A stretch of DNA of 64,000 nt from Terebella lapidaria. Lineage: Eukaryota; Annelida; Polychaeta; Terebellida; Terebellidae. Shown in pieces: positions 1 through 46,100 of the stretch. How positions within the stretch are numbered: position 1 is the first letter of the stretch; every line of letters begins with the position of its first letter. Made by a program: the position numbers and the translations under genes. A model generated the notes under the pieces. The model was not told the DNA's origin, made no database searches, and worked only from the letters and a program-made list of their open reading frames with translations. The stretch covers positions 24,721,950-24,785,949 of the forward strand of contig OX424569.1 of the NCBI GenBank assembly GCA_949152475.1. The letters run 5' to 3'.

Positions 1-1049
1 CGGCTCCGCCATTTTGACGTTTTCCAAACAATCTCAGCATTTTGCGTAATTTTCTCAAACCTAACACATCGATTTATGCATTATACATGTGTGGAATATT
101 CAAAGTTTACCATCAATTCGAGAGATTTCATGTCAAGGACAAAGAAAATTCTCATCTGAAGTAGGTTTCTAAACGTTTACATGCATGAAACCTCCATGAA
201 AAAGTCAGCACATAGACATGTAGAGGGTTGGGGGCTTCGCCCCCAACGCTCTAATGTCAAAAAATATTACTGCCATTGAGAAGAAATTTAAAGTAGCTTT
301 ATCACGCAGATCGGGTTTTTTAAAAGATAATTTCGTAAATGTTTTTATAATCCAGTGGAATTTTGAAGGGAATGTAATCATCTGGAGGATTCTTCTCCCT
401 CAAAAGTTTGTTTTTGCTATTAATAGATCTGTATATACAAAAATTAATATGACCATGGCAATATTGAAAATTTGATAGATTTATTATCGCCTTAGATCTA
501 TTGTTTTTCCCTTAACATGACCATGACATTGCTCAATTGAGCATTGTCGAGACAACTCAAATATGGTCTTTTTGCTGCGTAATACTACTCATCTACTGAG
601 AGTTTGTGTTCTCACATTTTAAGCCTTTTTGAAAATAGAAGCCAGAGTCACATAACAAAGGTGTTCGATCCCTGAGTGGCCTACTGTTAGCGTTTAAAAT
701 TTTCAACATCTCAACATGCTCGCGTGGATTTAAGTTTGTGACTGTTGTGAATGGTCGGCCCCCCGATTGAATAACCGTCTATTCGCGTGTATTTATTTTC
801 GCCTTTTTTTTTTTTCAAACGCGAAATTTTGTTGAGTAGCTGAAATGAGTAGAGAGTTATCTCAGTGGCATTTTGAGCAATGTCAAGGTCATGTTAGGGG
901 AAAAACAACAGGGCAATAATACCGAATTTCCAATAGTGCAATGGGTGTATATAGATGTAGAACACATGTATTATAGAATCTTTATATGTTTTTTTGTTCA
1001 CCACACAAGTGATATGAGACATTTAATCTGAATCACAATTCGTTCGCAG
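1..1049. other. AT-rich stretch before the first visible WDR35 exon
   Basis: No exon could be recognised here. The first coding exon of WDR35, which in vertebrates encodes only about eight residues, is not visible and probably lies outside the window. The stretch holds an inverted-repeat element (about 480-920) and otherwise AT-rich sequence. Short open frames in it have no recognisable similarity. Confidence 0.5.
480..920. repeat. foldback element with about 35-bp inverted ends
   Basis: The segment near 510-535 (CCCTTAACATGACCATGACA) reappears inverted near 873-905 (TGTCAAGGTCATGTTAGGGG) with few mismatches, and the similarity extends a few bases outward on both sides. The interior is non-coding. 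This is the layout of a non-autonomous inverted-repeat transposable element. No target duplication was established. Confidence 0.6.
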
Positions 1050-33766
<32,717 letters not shown>

Positions 33767-34320
33767 AGATCTCAACCAGTTGAAAATTTTTGTGGGGATA
33801 GGGGGTATTATTATTATAATGATTGTGAAATAGATGAGCTGGGTTTGATTTCAACGTATTCTCTTCGTATTCAAATTGTGTGAAGATTTTGGCTTTGGAT
33901 CATATGGAAATAATCTCAAGCGATGTTGTCTCGTTCTATGTATGTTGAACAATCCATACCCCAACTAGTCTTGGTCACCGTAGGTGATCATCAATTTGTT
34001 TATCATACTTCAATTATTTCCGAGGACCTGTGATGATATGCAGTTAACTTTTGCATGAAGATTTCATAACTTGTTATATATTTTCCGCACTATCTGTTAA
34101 GAAATCCGTCCATAAATATACGTTTGTTGTGCAAGACACTTTCGTACTTGTATGTTATTTATGATTATTACTTATCAAGTGTTTGTTCCTCTGTGAAATT
34201 GAAGCCGCAGGCCTACTCCACAAGGAATTTAATTTTCCATTGTGTATATTCCAAGAATATGATTTTCTTGGGTGAAATGGCCCTTGGTGTTCTGGCAATA
34301 AAGTTGAAGTCATCCAGCTT
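33767..34320 (+). other. WDR35: WDR35 3' untranslated region
   Basis: AT-rich non-coding sequence follows the TAA stop, with a canonical AATAAA at 34297-34302. The extent is inferred from that signal; there is no transcript evidence. Confidence 0.5.
34297..34302 (+). terminator. polyadenylation signal AATAAA for WDR35
   Basis: First canonical AATAAA noticed downstream of the WDR35 stop, about 530 bases after it. Cleavage would be expected about 15-25 bases further on. Confidence 0.45.
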
Positions 34321-37142
34321 TTGAAAATTTATTGTGTTGTTCTAACCATAGATCTAATTGTAGCAACAGGAACAAGTTAAACTTAACATTTTTTACCGGA
34401 CATGCCTGAATGGTTGATTTCCTAGCTGAAAACAATAGGCATAAAGACAAATACAGTTGCTTTGTTGAAGAAATATAAACAGTTAATCATCGATAACCTA
34501 GGTCTACATTTGTATTATGCAATTGAATGTAGATTTCACTTTTTGTGGGTTTGATAAAGTCAACAACAATCAAAATACATCTCTGTTACAAAAATATACG
34601 CAACATCTTCAATACTAGGTTTGGACCAGTGGGCAAAAAAAGCAGGATATCAAAACTTGTCCATTGATACCGTGGTAAGGTGTTTTCAATCAATATTGTG
34701 AAAAAAAAATTCAAAATTTCCAAAACTACAGATAATTTGTAAACATAAAAGACCTTACAAAAACGCACAAGTGCTCACGGAATGTGTACCTACCGGTATT
34801 CGTCCTTAAACTAATATTGCGATACAAAACACCCACAAATCCTACACTTCCAAACAATATTCGTCATTGTGATCCAATATTTAAGAACTTGAATTCAGTA
34901 GGAATCCCTTGTGATTATTGCATGCTGTGCTGTTGTGAATTACCCTCTTGCATACTGAAACGTATATTACATCTTAGTCGAGAAGCATTTTGGACCAAAA
35001 TTTTCAGGTACAAAATATCAAACAATACTTATAACTATACCAATTGTAATTAACTTGCAAAATATAAGCACCAATTTGACTCGATATTGGCATACCTGTA
35101 ATTATTTTACAGACATGAAATGCAGATAGTTAACCTGAATGGATAGATAATCAAATTCATACTAATATACGTGAACATCAATGCATGATTATTAAGTAAA
35201 ATATGAACTGGCACTAAACAAAACGGATATCAACCTGCCCCTCAAACAACCAGACAAACTCTGGAGAAATATTCGGAAAACTGCCAAGCAATGTATCAGG
35301 AGCCTTGACCTAGTTAGTGGCATGCGCCATTTCCCAAAATACCTGAGGCCAAAACTATGCGTCGATGTCTTTAAACACAACTGCTGAAATACTAATAGCA
35401 AAGCGTACCAATACCTCTAATTTGATTCGATCATGATTGATGAATGAATCGTTATATTTGAGATCCGAATCGACCATGCAGTGGCAAAAAGCTCAATCAC
35501 CTTCATAAATATTTAGATCTTGCATATTTTAAAGCATAGCTCAGCTGTAAAGAAAAGCAGTTGTAGTTCAAAACAAAACGTGGTATGGTCTATTTCAATA
35601 TTACATTGTATACATGCATATACTGGTACACAATTATATTAACAATACATACATCTGTATTTTGCAGGTGAAAACATGAAATAAATTTAGATATGTATTT
35701 TTCTATGCAAATGCATACAAGCAGTTTCTCATTCATTCAAACTGTTCGCTTATGTTTCAATTTGTCCACTTTGGAGATTTTCAGATCATTACAAAACTTC
35801 CCAACAACATTTTTGTAATACTGTTTCACACATACATGAATTGTTATCACATTAATAACTGGTGGGATGAACAACAGAATCAAGAACAACTTTTTTATCT
35901 AATCTAAACCTTTGATTTTGTGATTGGTTGGACTTGGTTGAAAAATTGAGCAAAACAAGCACGCTCACGGCCAAAGATATCCATCAAAAATACATTGTGT
36001 ACAAAAAACATCCACTCATTTCTCACATATTCTAACTGTTCATACTTACAAATCATTGCACGATGAGGATAAGTTTTGTAATACCTGCTAACTTAGGAAG
36101 ACTAATATATCACTACTACATACAAATCAAAATGAAATCGAGAACAAAACTACAAGATTATGGCTTGCTCAATGCCCTGCAGAACATAGTATTCTCATGA
36201 ATGATTAATCTATACAGGTGTGGCTCAGGCATTGAAATGTTTCTAAACTGGTTTAAACTATGGAAAGCCGGTGTGACATGTGTGAAGTGACGATCAACAT
36301 GTGACATGCAAGCTATAAACTGCGACCTGCGAGTTAACATGACAAACTGCAACCTGCGGGGCAGTGCACATTTTCCTATTACACCATGGTTTACTACGGA
36401 ATAAGTCATAGTTTATAACTCGCATGTCGCTTCTCACTTCTCACATGTCACTTCTCGCATATCGCTTCTCGCATGTCGCACCGGCTTTCCATATTAAACT
36501 TTTAACTGTTGTGAAACTTTCAGGATAATCACAAAAATTCTGGATTTTTTCCAAGAAGTTGCACAAGCCATGTATATTCAGTGTGGTATATTCATATCCA
36601 CAAAATGAACATGAATTGTTATATGCAGACATGTAGAAGTATATACACACTAATGCAAAGCGAAAATGTGGGTAGTTTTGAACCAAAAGTTGTTGAATTT
36701 CTGTTTGTATATTTTGAAGTACCCGGTATATCTGTCCAATCTGGTCATGGCAAAATCACTGGCTAAATTTTTTGCTGAACTTGAAAACACAAGATTTATT
36801 TTACCCAAAAATTGAAACTTGCCATGAAACTCATCCATTCGAAAATATGGTAAGTTCGTAGGGAATAGCCATATTGCTGGCCATATCAATCTGATAATAC
36901 TTTATGCTTCACCCACTGATAAAACAATCAGCTTGGTCACACAAAATTGTCACAAAATTTATATCTATACAAACCATCGACAACAAGAATCCAAATATTT
37001 CTAAGTGTACAAATCTATACAACTTACATCTTCACATAGTTACACATTACACATTACTGGCTGTAGCACAGAGAGCGCGCTACACTGAGCACACACAGTG
37101 GGTCTGTATCGGTAGAACGTCCGGGCGTCGAGAAAAAGGGCA
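34321..37142. other. intergenic stretch between convergent WDR35 and SNX17
   Basis: AT-rich, with no convincing coding sequence. Contains a 235-bp inverted-repeat element at 36259-36493. TTTATT at 36795-36800 (AATAAA on the minus strand) is a candidate SNX17 polyadenylation signal. Open frames here are short and have no recognised similarity. Confidence 0.5.
36259..36493. mobile_element. 235-bp inverted-repeat element with TTAAAC duplication
   Basis: Begins TATGGAAAGCCGGTGTGACA and ends CACCGGCTTTCCATA, its near-exact reverse complement. Flanked by TTAAAC at 36253-36258 and 36494-36499. The interior has short tandem CTTCTCGCAT-like units and no coding sequence. A non-autonomous DNA transposon. 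Confidence 0.7.
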
Positions 37143-40100
37143 TCACAAATCATCGTCACCGATTCCTTCGAAAGCGTAGTTTTCTGACAGCGACATTTTA
37201 TTTGCGGCCCCTCTTCCTCCTAACAGTCTAGTGGGCAAGTTATTCTGTGAAAAAAGCAATCGTCCAGTTTTGGTATATCACATTTGAACTAAATAGGCTA
37301 CAGGTACCACTCAGACCAGATATGGAACAATAATTATTTTTCGGACGGAACTCATGTTCATCATTGCAGAGACAAATAGCAGATTCAGAACTTACACTTT
37401 CAGCAGCTGAGGGTGAATTCATCCTGGACCTCCTCTGTGATGAAGCACCTACAGCCTGTCAGTAAAATATCAAAATAGACCACAATACATAATGCCTCTG
37501 ATTGTAACTTCATTCCACCAGTCCTGAACAAACTCAAGTCCTGCTATACTCAATGGCCAAAATTAACAATGAACCACTTTCTACATAAGTCTGTGATACC
37601 AACACATTCAATATGACTTGTGGTAACATAATGTTCCATACCATCTTTGATTTACATGCTCAGATTCATTGCAGAAAATGATGAGTCCAAGGAACCAAGT
37701 TAACTACTGAAACCTCCCACTTTCAGCCCCACTGACCTCTACGGACGGTGATGGCAGACTCAAGGGTCGCTGTGAACCCGGACTGCTCTCCTTCTTGACG
37801 TTAGAGAGTGAAGTGCTCTTCTTCACTCGGTCCTGTGGCTAAAACAATGAAGGTGATAGTGATAGAGCTGGATTTTATACCAAAAATTAGGCCAAGGGCC
37901 AAAGATAGGTTACCGGACAATGTTTAATATTTTAGATGTTAGCCAGGTCACTGGTTAAATTCAAGGTCAAGAGAATATTCAGCATATATAATATTAAGCA
38001 TATATCATGTCCACAGTTGATTGCTAAGCTGTAAGTTCAATAATCAGAGAGATATTAGCAATTTTATGCTGTAGCCTTGAAAATGAAGGGGCAAAGGTCA
38101 AATTCAAGGTCATCAAAATATTCAGTGTATATCATTTTCTATATCATGTATATCATGTCCACAATTGATTCCCAAGCCATACAGTCAATAGAGGAGCAAG
38201 ATATGAGCCAGTTTGTCCTTGGACCTTGGAAATGAGGTCAGAGGTCAAATTCAAGGTCACGAGAATATTCAGCATATATCATTTCCTATATGTCCACAAT
38301 TGATTCCTAAGCTGTAAAATCGATAATAAGTGAGATATTAGCCATTTTGTCCTGTGACCTTGAAAATGAGGTCAAAGGTCAAATTCAAGGTCATGACAAT
38401 AATCTGCATATATCATTTCCTATATGTTCATAATTGATTGCTAAGCTGTAAAGTCGATAACAAGCGAGATATTAACCATTTTGTCCTGTGACCTTGAAAA
38501 TGAGGTCGAAGGTCAAATCCAAGGTCATCAGAATATTCAGCATATATCATTTCCTATATGTCCACAATTGATTCCTAAGCTGTAGAGTCGATAATAAGCG
38601 AGATATAAGCCATTTTGTGCTCTGACCTTGAAACTGAGGTCAGAGGTCAAATTCAAGGTCACGAGAATATTCAGCATATATCATTTCCTATATGTCCACA
38701 ATTGATCCCTAAGCTGTAAAATCGATAATAAGTGAGATATTAGCCATTTTGTCCTGTGACCTTGAAAATGAGGTCAAAGGTCAAATTCAAGGTCATCAGA
38801 ATATTCGGCATTTATCATTTCCTATATGTCCACAATTGATTCCTAAGCTGTAAAGTCGATAATAAGCAAGATATTAGACATTTTGTGCTCTGACCTTGAA
38901 ACCGAGGTCAGAGGTCAAATTCAAGGTCATGAGAATATTCAGCATATATCATTTCCTATATGTCCACAATTGATTCCTAAGCTGTAGAGTCGATAATAAG
39001 CGAGATATAAGCCATTTTGTGCTCTGACCTTGAAACTGAGGTCAGAGGTCAAATTCAAGGTCACGAGAATATTCAGCATATATCATTTCCTATATGTCCA
39101 CAATTGATCCCTAAGCTGTAAAATCGATAATAAGTGAGATATTAGCCATTTTGTCCTGTGACCTTGAAAATGAGGTCAAAGGTCAAATTCAAGGTCATCA
39201 GAATATTCGGCATTTATCATTTCCTATATGTCCACAATTGATTCCTAAGCTGTAAAGTCGATAATAAGCAAGATATTAGACATTTTGTGCTCTGACCTTG
39301 AAACCGAGGTCAGAGGTCAAATTCAAGGTCATGAGAATATTCAGCATACATCATTTCCTATATGTCCACAATTGATTCCTAGTCTCTAATCTAAATATTA
39401 AGTGAGATATTAGGCTTAATTTGTCCCATTATAAAGCATAGGAGAATTTAACATGGGAAAGTCCCCTTTGGGCCGAGTTTGGGCCAAAATGGCCCACTTC
39501 GAGCGATTCAAGCGCAACGAAATTTATACATGTCACAGGGGTACATATGAGGAGTGTTATGTATCAAAAAGAAAAAAAGTTACTGAACAGATTTTGAGAG
39601 AATGGCCGCCAAAGTCCAAAATCAGGCATTTTTCGTCGAAAATGGCCGCCATTTTGAAAAAAATGCGGAAATCAGAAAACTAAAAAAAACCTTTCCTGGA
39701 AATATTTTTAGGTATTTTTGTGCAAAATTTCAGAAAGATCGGACCATATACTTTAAAGATAAAAATGTGAACGGACGGACGACGGACGGACGGACGACGG
39801 ACGACGGACGACGGACGCAACGCCATGCCAATAGGTTATCGGACCATAGGTCCGGTAACCTAAAAATTAGCCCAAAGGCTAAGATAGGTTACCGGACAAT
39901 TTTGGTTTGGCCATGGCAGCATTGGCAGGTAACAGACCTTGAGATTTACCAATCAAGGTTCGCAGTGTAAACATATGACCTTGGGATTTACCAATCAAGG
40001 TCATCCGTATGAACTTCGATGTAACCATTACATGTATGTGTGCGGCATTTGATATTCTATATGTTGGGTGGAATCGTTTAGGCCGCTCAGGTCAATTTAC

Positions 40101-43100
40101 ACATTCCAAGTCAGACATTTGGCACTCAAGGTCATCTGACGTCAAGTTCAAGGTCATCATTAGTTGTGCCATATATGTCTTCCCATATGTTCATAATGCA
40201 AACATGAGCTCTATCTGCAAGCATTTCATCTACAAAGGCAAATCTGGGCATTTTTTGACCCCAAAATGGCTGTTTTGACCTTTCAAGGTCATCCAAGGTC
40301 AAATTCAAGGTCACCACACAAGTCGCCATATATGACTTCCCATTTGAAAGTGCCAATTTCTAAGCTCTATCTTCAAGCGTTCTATGAGTACAGTCCTGAC
40401 AGCTCCCATTATGAAGGAAAAAAGTGCCGAAAATTTTCTAAGTCCAAAATTTTTTTCAAAGGGTGAAAATTTTTTTTTGCCTAGAAATGGCCCAAAATGG
40501 ATAGTAATGTTATTTGGGGCGAAAAAAAATTTTTTCGCGGACTCGTCAAAAATTCAAAATAGCCGCCACACTGAGATCGGCGATTCAAGGGCAACAAAAC
40601 TTATACACGTCACAGAGGTATATAAGAGGAATCTTTTTAAGCAAAAATCTCAAAACTGATCAGAGAGTTTTTGAGAAAATACAGACCAGGTGCAAATTTG
40701 AGCGTTTTTCGACCCAAAAATGGCTGTTTTGACCTTTCAAGGTCATCCAAGGTCAAATTCAAGGTCACCACACAAGTCGCCATATATGACTTCCCATTTG
40801 AAAGTGCCAATTTCTAAGCTCTATCTTCAAGCGTTCTATGAGTACAGTCCGGACAGCTCCCATTATGAAGGGAAAAAGTGCCGAAAATTTTCCAAGTCCA
40901 AAATTTTTTTCAAAGGGTGAAAATTTTTTTTTGCTCTAGAAATGGCCCAAAATGGATAGTAATGCGATCTGGGGCGAAAAAAATTTTTTTCGCCGACCCG
41001 CTAAAAATTCAAAATGGCCGCCACACGGAAACCGGCAGATTTAGGGCAACCAAACTTATACATATCACAGAGGTATATGAGGGGAATCTTTTGAAACCAA
41101 AAACTCAAAACTGATCAGACAGTTTTTGAGAAAATGGCCGTCAAAGTCCAAAATTGAGCGTTTTTCGACAAAAACGGCCGCCATTTTGAAAAAAATGCGA
41201 AAATCAAAAAACAAAAAAATACCTCCTTCTCAAAATATTTTTAGGCATTTTTGTGCAAAATTTCAGAAAGATTCAATCGTTAACTTTAAAGATAAAAATG
41301 TTAACGCCGGACGGACGGACGGACGGACGGACGGACGGACGGACGGACGGACGGACGCAACGCCATGCCAATAGGTTATCGGACCAAAGGTCCGGTAACC
41401 TAAAAAGTTAGGGACATTGACGCAAAAGTATTAGTTACGAAGTGGCTAGCTAAATTTTAAAGGCAAAGTTAGCAAATGTATTGAATATCGGCAGACATTG
41501 AACGCTTTAACCCCAGTCATTGTTACATATCATGGCATTTTTCCATGACCTTATATTTACAAAGTCACAGACAAATCTTTTGAAGGGATTCCTCAATTGC
41601 ATTTCACCTGGGCACTTAGATATATTCTAAAATGTACGCGGAAACAAACATCAATCTATCCACTATGGAGTTCAGTCGCTCAGCCATACCTTCTTAAACT
41701 TGCGTCCCTCTTTCTTCATGACCAACTCATCAACCATTCCCTGCAGACACATGCTGATCACAATCGCCTGGACAAAAGTAATATAAAGAAATCACCGAGA
41801 GAACATCATTCAGTTCTTTAATTTTGATTTGAGATATATGAAGCTCAGGACGTTATTGGAGGGTTGCATTACACATCGCATGAATTTTACAAGACGAATT
41901 TGTAATACGTGTTTCACCTGATTGCTGAAAATTGTGATCCACTGCATCGTGTCCCTCGCGATGAGATACTCGAAAGCCAACTCCAGCTGCGCATGATCAA
42001 TACCATTTTGACTGTTCTCATCGCCATTTGATTCAGGTATCTATGACAACAATGACGTAAACTTTGTACAGCTCAAAATTAGCCAGTTTATGGCAATATA
42101 TTCACGAGCAAATTACCCAGAGATCTATCACTGTTTACTAAAGTTCTTACTGTTGTTGTGATACGCCAACACCGCATCCTAGTGACCCGAAAACTGACTT
42201 CCTTCATAACGTCCTACATGAACAGTACACAGTACAGTATAGTAAATGAATAGCTCATTATGATCTGATAAATATTGGTTGAAATCATTCTCTACAAGAT
42301 GACACTGGTTTTGATATTGATCAAAACTCGAAAGCGCTGATGCGTATCATTTATTATATCATCCAAGACGATGTTTACATGTGTGTGATAATCTTCAGAT
42401 ACATGTAATACTCACAGGTTCCACTTGTATTCTGAAGTTGAGTTCCTTGTTGCCCGCAGATATTATCGCCTTGCAACCATTGTGAGGGTAATCAACAATG
42501 CAGGGTGGGAACTGTACGTAACCGTAGTACTTCAGTGTACGGACAAACCGGAGATACTATGTAGAGTGAAGGACAACATATATATCGCACGAATTACATA
42601 TACATTCGTCAGAAATCTGGAATGATTTGTGTATCGAATTACCTCCTTCTTTGAGCCCTTTTCCTGCAGAGATTGAAGCTGTTTGTGTTCTTCTTTTGTG
42701 GCAAGAATCCAAGAACGTTCAACATCATTCAAAGCCTGAAAAGTCACAAAAATACACTGCATATACCATCAAAAATGGCCCAAAACCAACATAGCAGCTT
42801 TTAAGGACAGATAAAATGTGATGAGAGTTCCATGTAATCAACAAATTTGAAGGACTGTGCTCACTTGTACATATAGAAGATTCATCGCCACTCTATGGTG
42901 AATGAGGTCATCATCATGGGCTGGATCCCAATAACTGTCAATGATAATACATTTCACTCTATATTTGATCTAATATGATTGATAAATTAGCATTAGGGAA
43001 CAATGTTCATTTCTCACCATATTTTACCCATATTTTATTGTGAAAACAGACTAATAATCATACATTGTTCACACAAATTATCACAAAACACTACTATCTT

Positions 43101-46100
43101 CAATGACTTGTCAATTTTGAAAGTACCACTCACCTCTTTCTAAGTATAATCTGATGAGACCCTATTTGGTTTGCGGCTTTTAGTGATATATATGGTGATT
43201 CAAATTCTTGCAATTTCCGGACAACTGCACCAACCATCATGAAAGATAAAAATTTGTGAGTAATATTTTGTGACTCAAATGTAGATAGAGACAGTTTCCA
43301 AATAGTAGATGCAATAGACACTGGAGAATTGAATCAGACTCACTTGATTGTTCATTATCTTCGTCCAAGCTCACCAAATACAACCCGAAATAGTAGACTA
43401 CATCATCTGGCAACTCAATTTTCGATGCCACAGTCTGCAAGAATCAGAAAACAACGTGTTCGAACGCATTCAATCATACATTTATATATAATACAAGCAT
43501 ACATGTACATTTAAGGATTGATTGCACGTACCATACCAGTGACTGCAGTGAGATACTTTCCCATTGACTTATAATGTGAAAGTAAAGGTAGCGAAATCAC
43601 CAAGACAATACTATCCCCTGACCCAAAACTTGGCTTGCACACACACATATACTCATGGATGATGAACCGAGACATAGTTTCATAAATAATATCGCGGAAG
43701 CTCTGCAATTTGATGATTAGATAAATCATTTTATACGTTTCACCAAAATGAACATTCGTGTGTTCTGCTTGACGAACACTGGTTGCTGCGTATATGTATA
43801 CTTTGTTGTGGTCAAAATAATGAGAATATCTAAGGCTATACTTTCTGTGAGATGAATACAATGAGCTGAACATTCATAATCCCAAACACCTCTGTGCACC
43901 CGAGTGCATATCACCCGTGAGTTTTACTAGCATCACTAGCTATTTGCTGTACAACATAATCCTTTCACTCGCCCTGTTGTGAATGTACTTTATCTACGGA
44001 GAAATAGGTCGGAAAATGACATATGAAAACGATGATTTTAACAGATTTAACATTGTTTAGTAAGGAAAGGCAAAGTTTCACTTTGATTGGAAGTATGTAA
44101 ATGTATGAATTTGTTACCTTTATATTTACATAAGTGAATGGACAGCTGGTCAATTCCAGTATCATGATAATCACATGCGATCAATCCTTAAGTATACTAC
44201 ACAATACACAGTTTGCACATACGAGCAATTATTGAACAACACAGAAGTATTTACATGTGGAATAAAAAATATCAGGGATTTAACAAAACTGAAGATTTTA
44301 TTTTAGTTATGAATTATAATTCATTTTATACCTCTAACACAGTATCTGTTTGATCGGTTGACGTGATGTCAATGTTGAACTTGTGACCATCAACAAGATG
44401 AATGTCCAACTTAGCCGGCTCTGGATCTGCTTTCTGACTCTCCTAGAATAGATTAAAACCCGACTGAAATAGAATATTTCCACTATCATGGTTAAATCCA
44501 CGAAGGTTTTATAGAACTGAAATAGTCTTTGCCTGTTGAGCTTGCAGGAGGAAGCAGTTGAAAGATTCACTTGTAGCCACCTGGGGGTTCTGGCTCACTG
44601 AAATATACAATTAGACAATGATCAAATGTAAATGCCAGCATGTATTTTCAAATCATTGCAAGCTTATACTGGTTGAAACTGGTATCCACACTGTACAATA
44701 GTACAGTGTGTTGGTACACAGATAGACTGATTTGGAATGTGAATGTGTACATTTACATACATGTACAAGTGTTCACAAAGCAATACAAAGTAGCTTACAG
44801 ATCTGGATGTATCGTTCCAAACATGCCCTTCGTTCTTCCAACTGAGTCGGAGAGAGTGACAACAGTTTCTTGGGTGGGAAGCTTGGGAGGTTCTGAACAC
44901 CAAACTCTTTCTTCAACTGGAAGGAAATATCATTTAATCATTCTGTTGACTTACATGTTATCCTTCTTTTACCAGATATATATCAGTCCCACGATTTTTT
45001 AAAATACATATCACGATGTTTTTATACTTGTGGATTTTCTGTTTATGAAAATTACCTTATTTACTTTATACTCTGATTTTTTTAGCTCGTTTATACCGTT
45101 TTTCGTTTATATTTCTGCGATGCTAAACGGCATCATGTTGCAACTTGGCATACTCCACCTCAGAGCCAAATGCCAATTATGTACCAAATTTCAGACTTCT
45201 ATCATTGTCTATGGCAAAAATTGAAGAAGTTAGTGATCTACCCGGATAAAAATTTCCGGCCAAAACGGCATCTCAGGAATCTGTGTCTATTCCAGTTTTG
45301 GCCGTGTTTACATCCACCAGGAATGAAAATATTGTTGTAGTTTTGGACCAGAAGACATACTTTCCCTACAAACTGACAAAAGTAAGCAATTGCTCAAATC
45401 CATATGCATTCCAAGAAATTCAATGATAGGGCTGAATTTAACATTGGGGTAGATAGCCAACTTTTTTAAATTTTTGCAATACAAGTCTGAAATTTGGTAT
45501 AAAATTGCCGATTGACCCTGAGGTGAAGTATGCCAAGCTAGAATACAATACCATTTAGCATCACAAAAATATCGGCTAAAAATGATGTGAGTGAGTTAGA
45601 AAAAATTAGCCCAAGGGCTAAGATAGGTTACCGCACAATTTTGGCTTTAAAGTGATATTGGCAGTAAGTTATGGATTTTTCCATATCTTTCTGATCGAAC
45701 GAAGAAAACATAACAGTTATATATCTGCACTTGTATGCCCAAACAGACGCCCCTTTCTAATAGATTTCGTTTCGAGTTTCTGGTGGAGATATTTTGAGTT
45801 TGTTTACATTACCGCCATTCTCGGTGCTTTGTATACCGTGACACAGTGCGATTCCAGCTTACTCGTGTATGTTCGAGCCAATCGAGCGTGAACTAAGTTA
45901 AGTCAGAGGTAACTCTGAGTGGCGCACAAAACAAAAAAAGCGGCTGCTAGTACTGTCATATGCTTGATTTATCCATTTGATCAAGCAAAGTTTGTTTTGT
46001 AACCTATTATTCTGAGACCACAGGCATATATGTAATTGATTTGGAAAAAATAGTTTTCCTGCCAACATCACTTAAGCATTGCAAGTGACATATGACTTTG

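Larger units (their letters stand above)
37887..39862. mobile_element. repeat family B, copy 1, filled by a 134-bp satellite
   Basis: Left end GATAGGTTACCGGACAA and right end TTATCGGACCATAGGTCCGG then TAACC form inverted termini around AGGTTACCGGAC. The right end itself folds into a hairpin and is followed by CTAA. A GACGG microsatellite (about 39772-39818) precedes the right end. The interior is the satellite at 37935-39428. No transposase was seen. It lies in the large intron between SNX17 exons 13 and 14. Confidence 0.65.

Noticed and set aside
1-1049. First WDR35 exon within the window
   Set aside because: No start resembling the short conserved N-terminus followed by a donor was found; it is probably outside the window.
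40266-40920. Two identical 66-codon open frames
   Set aside because: They are copies of a duplicated non-coding repeat segment full of AGGTCA half-sites, not genes.
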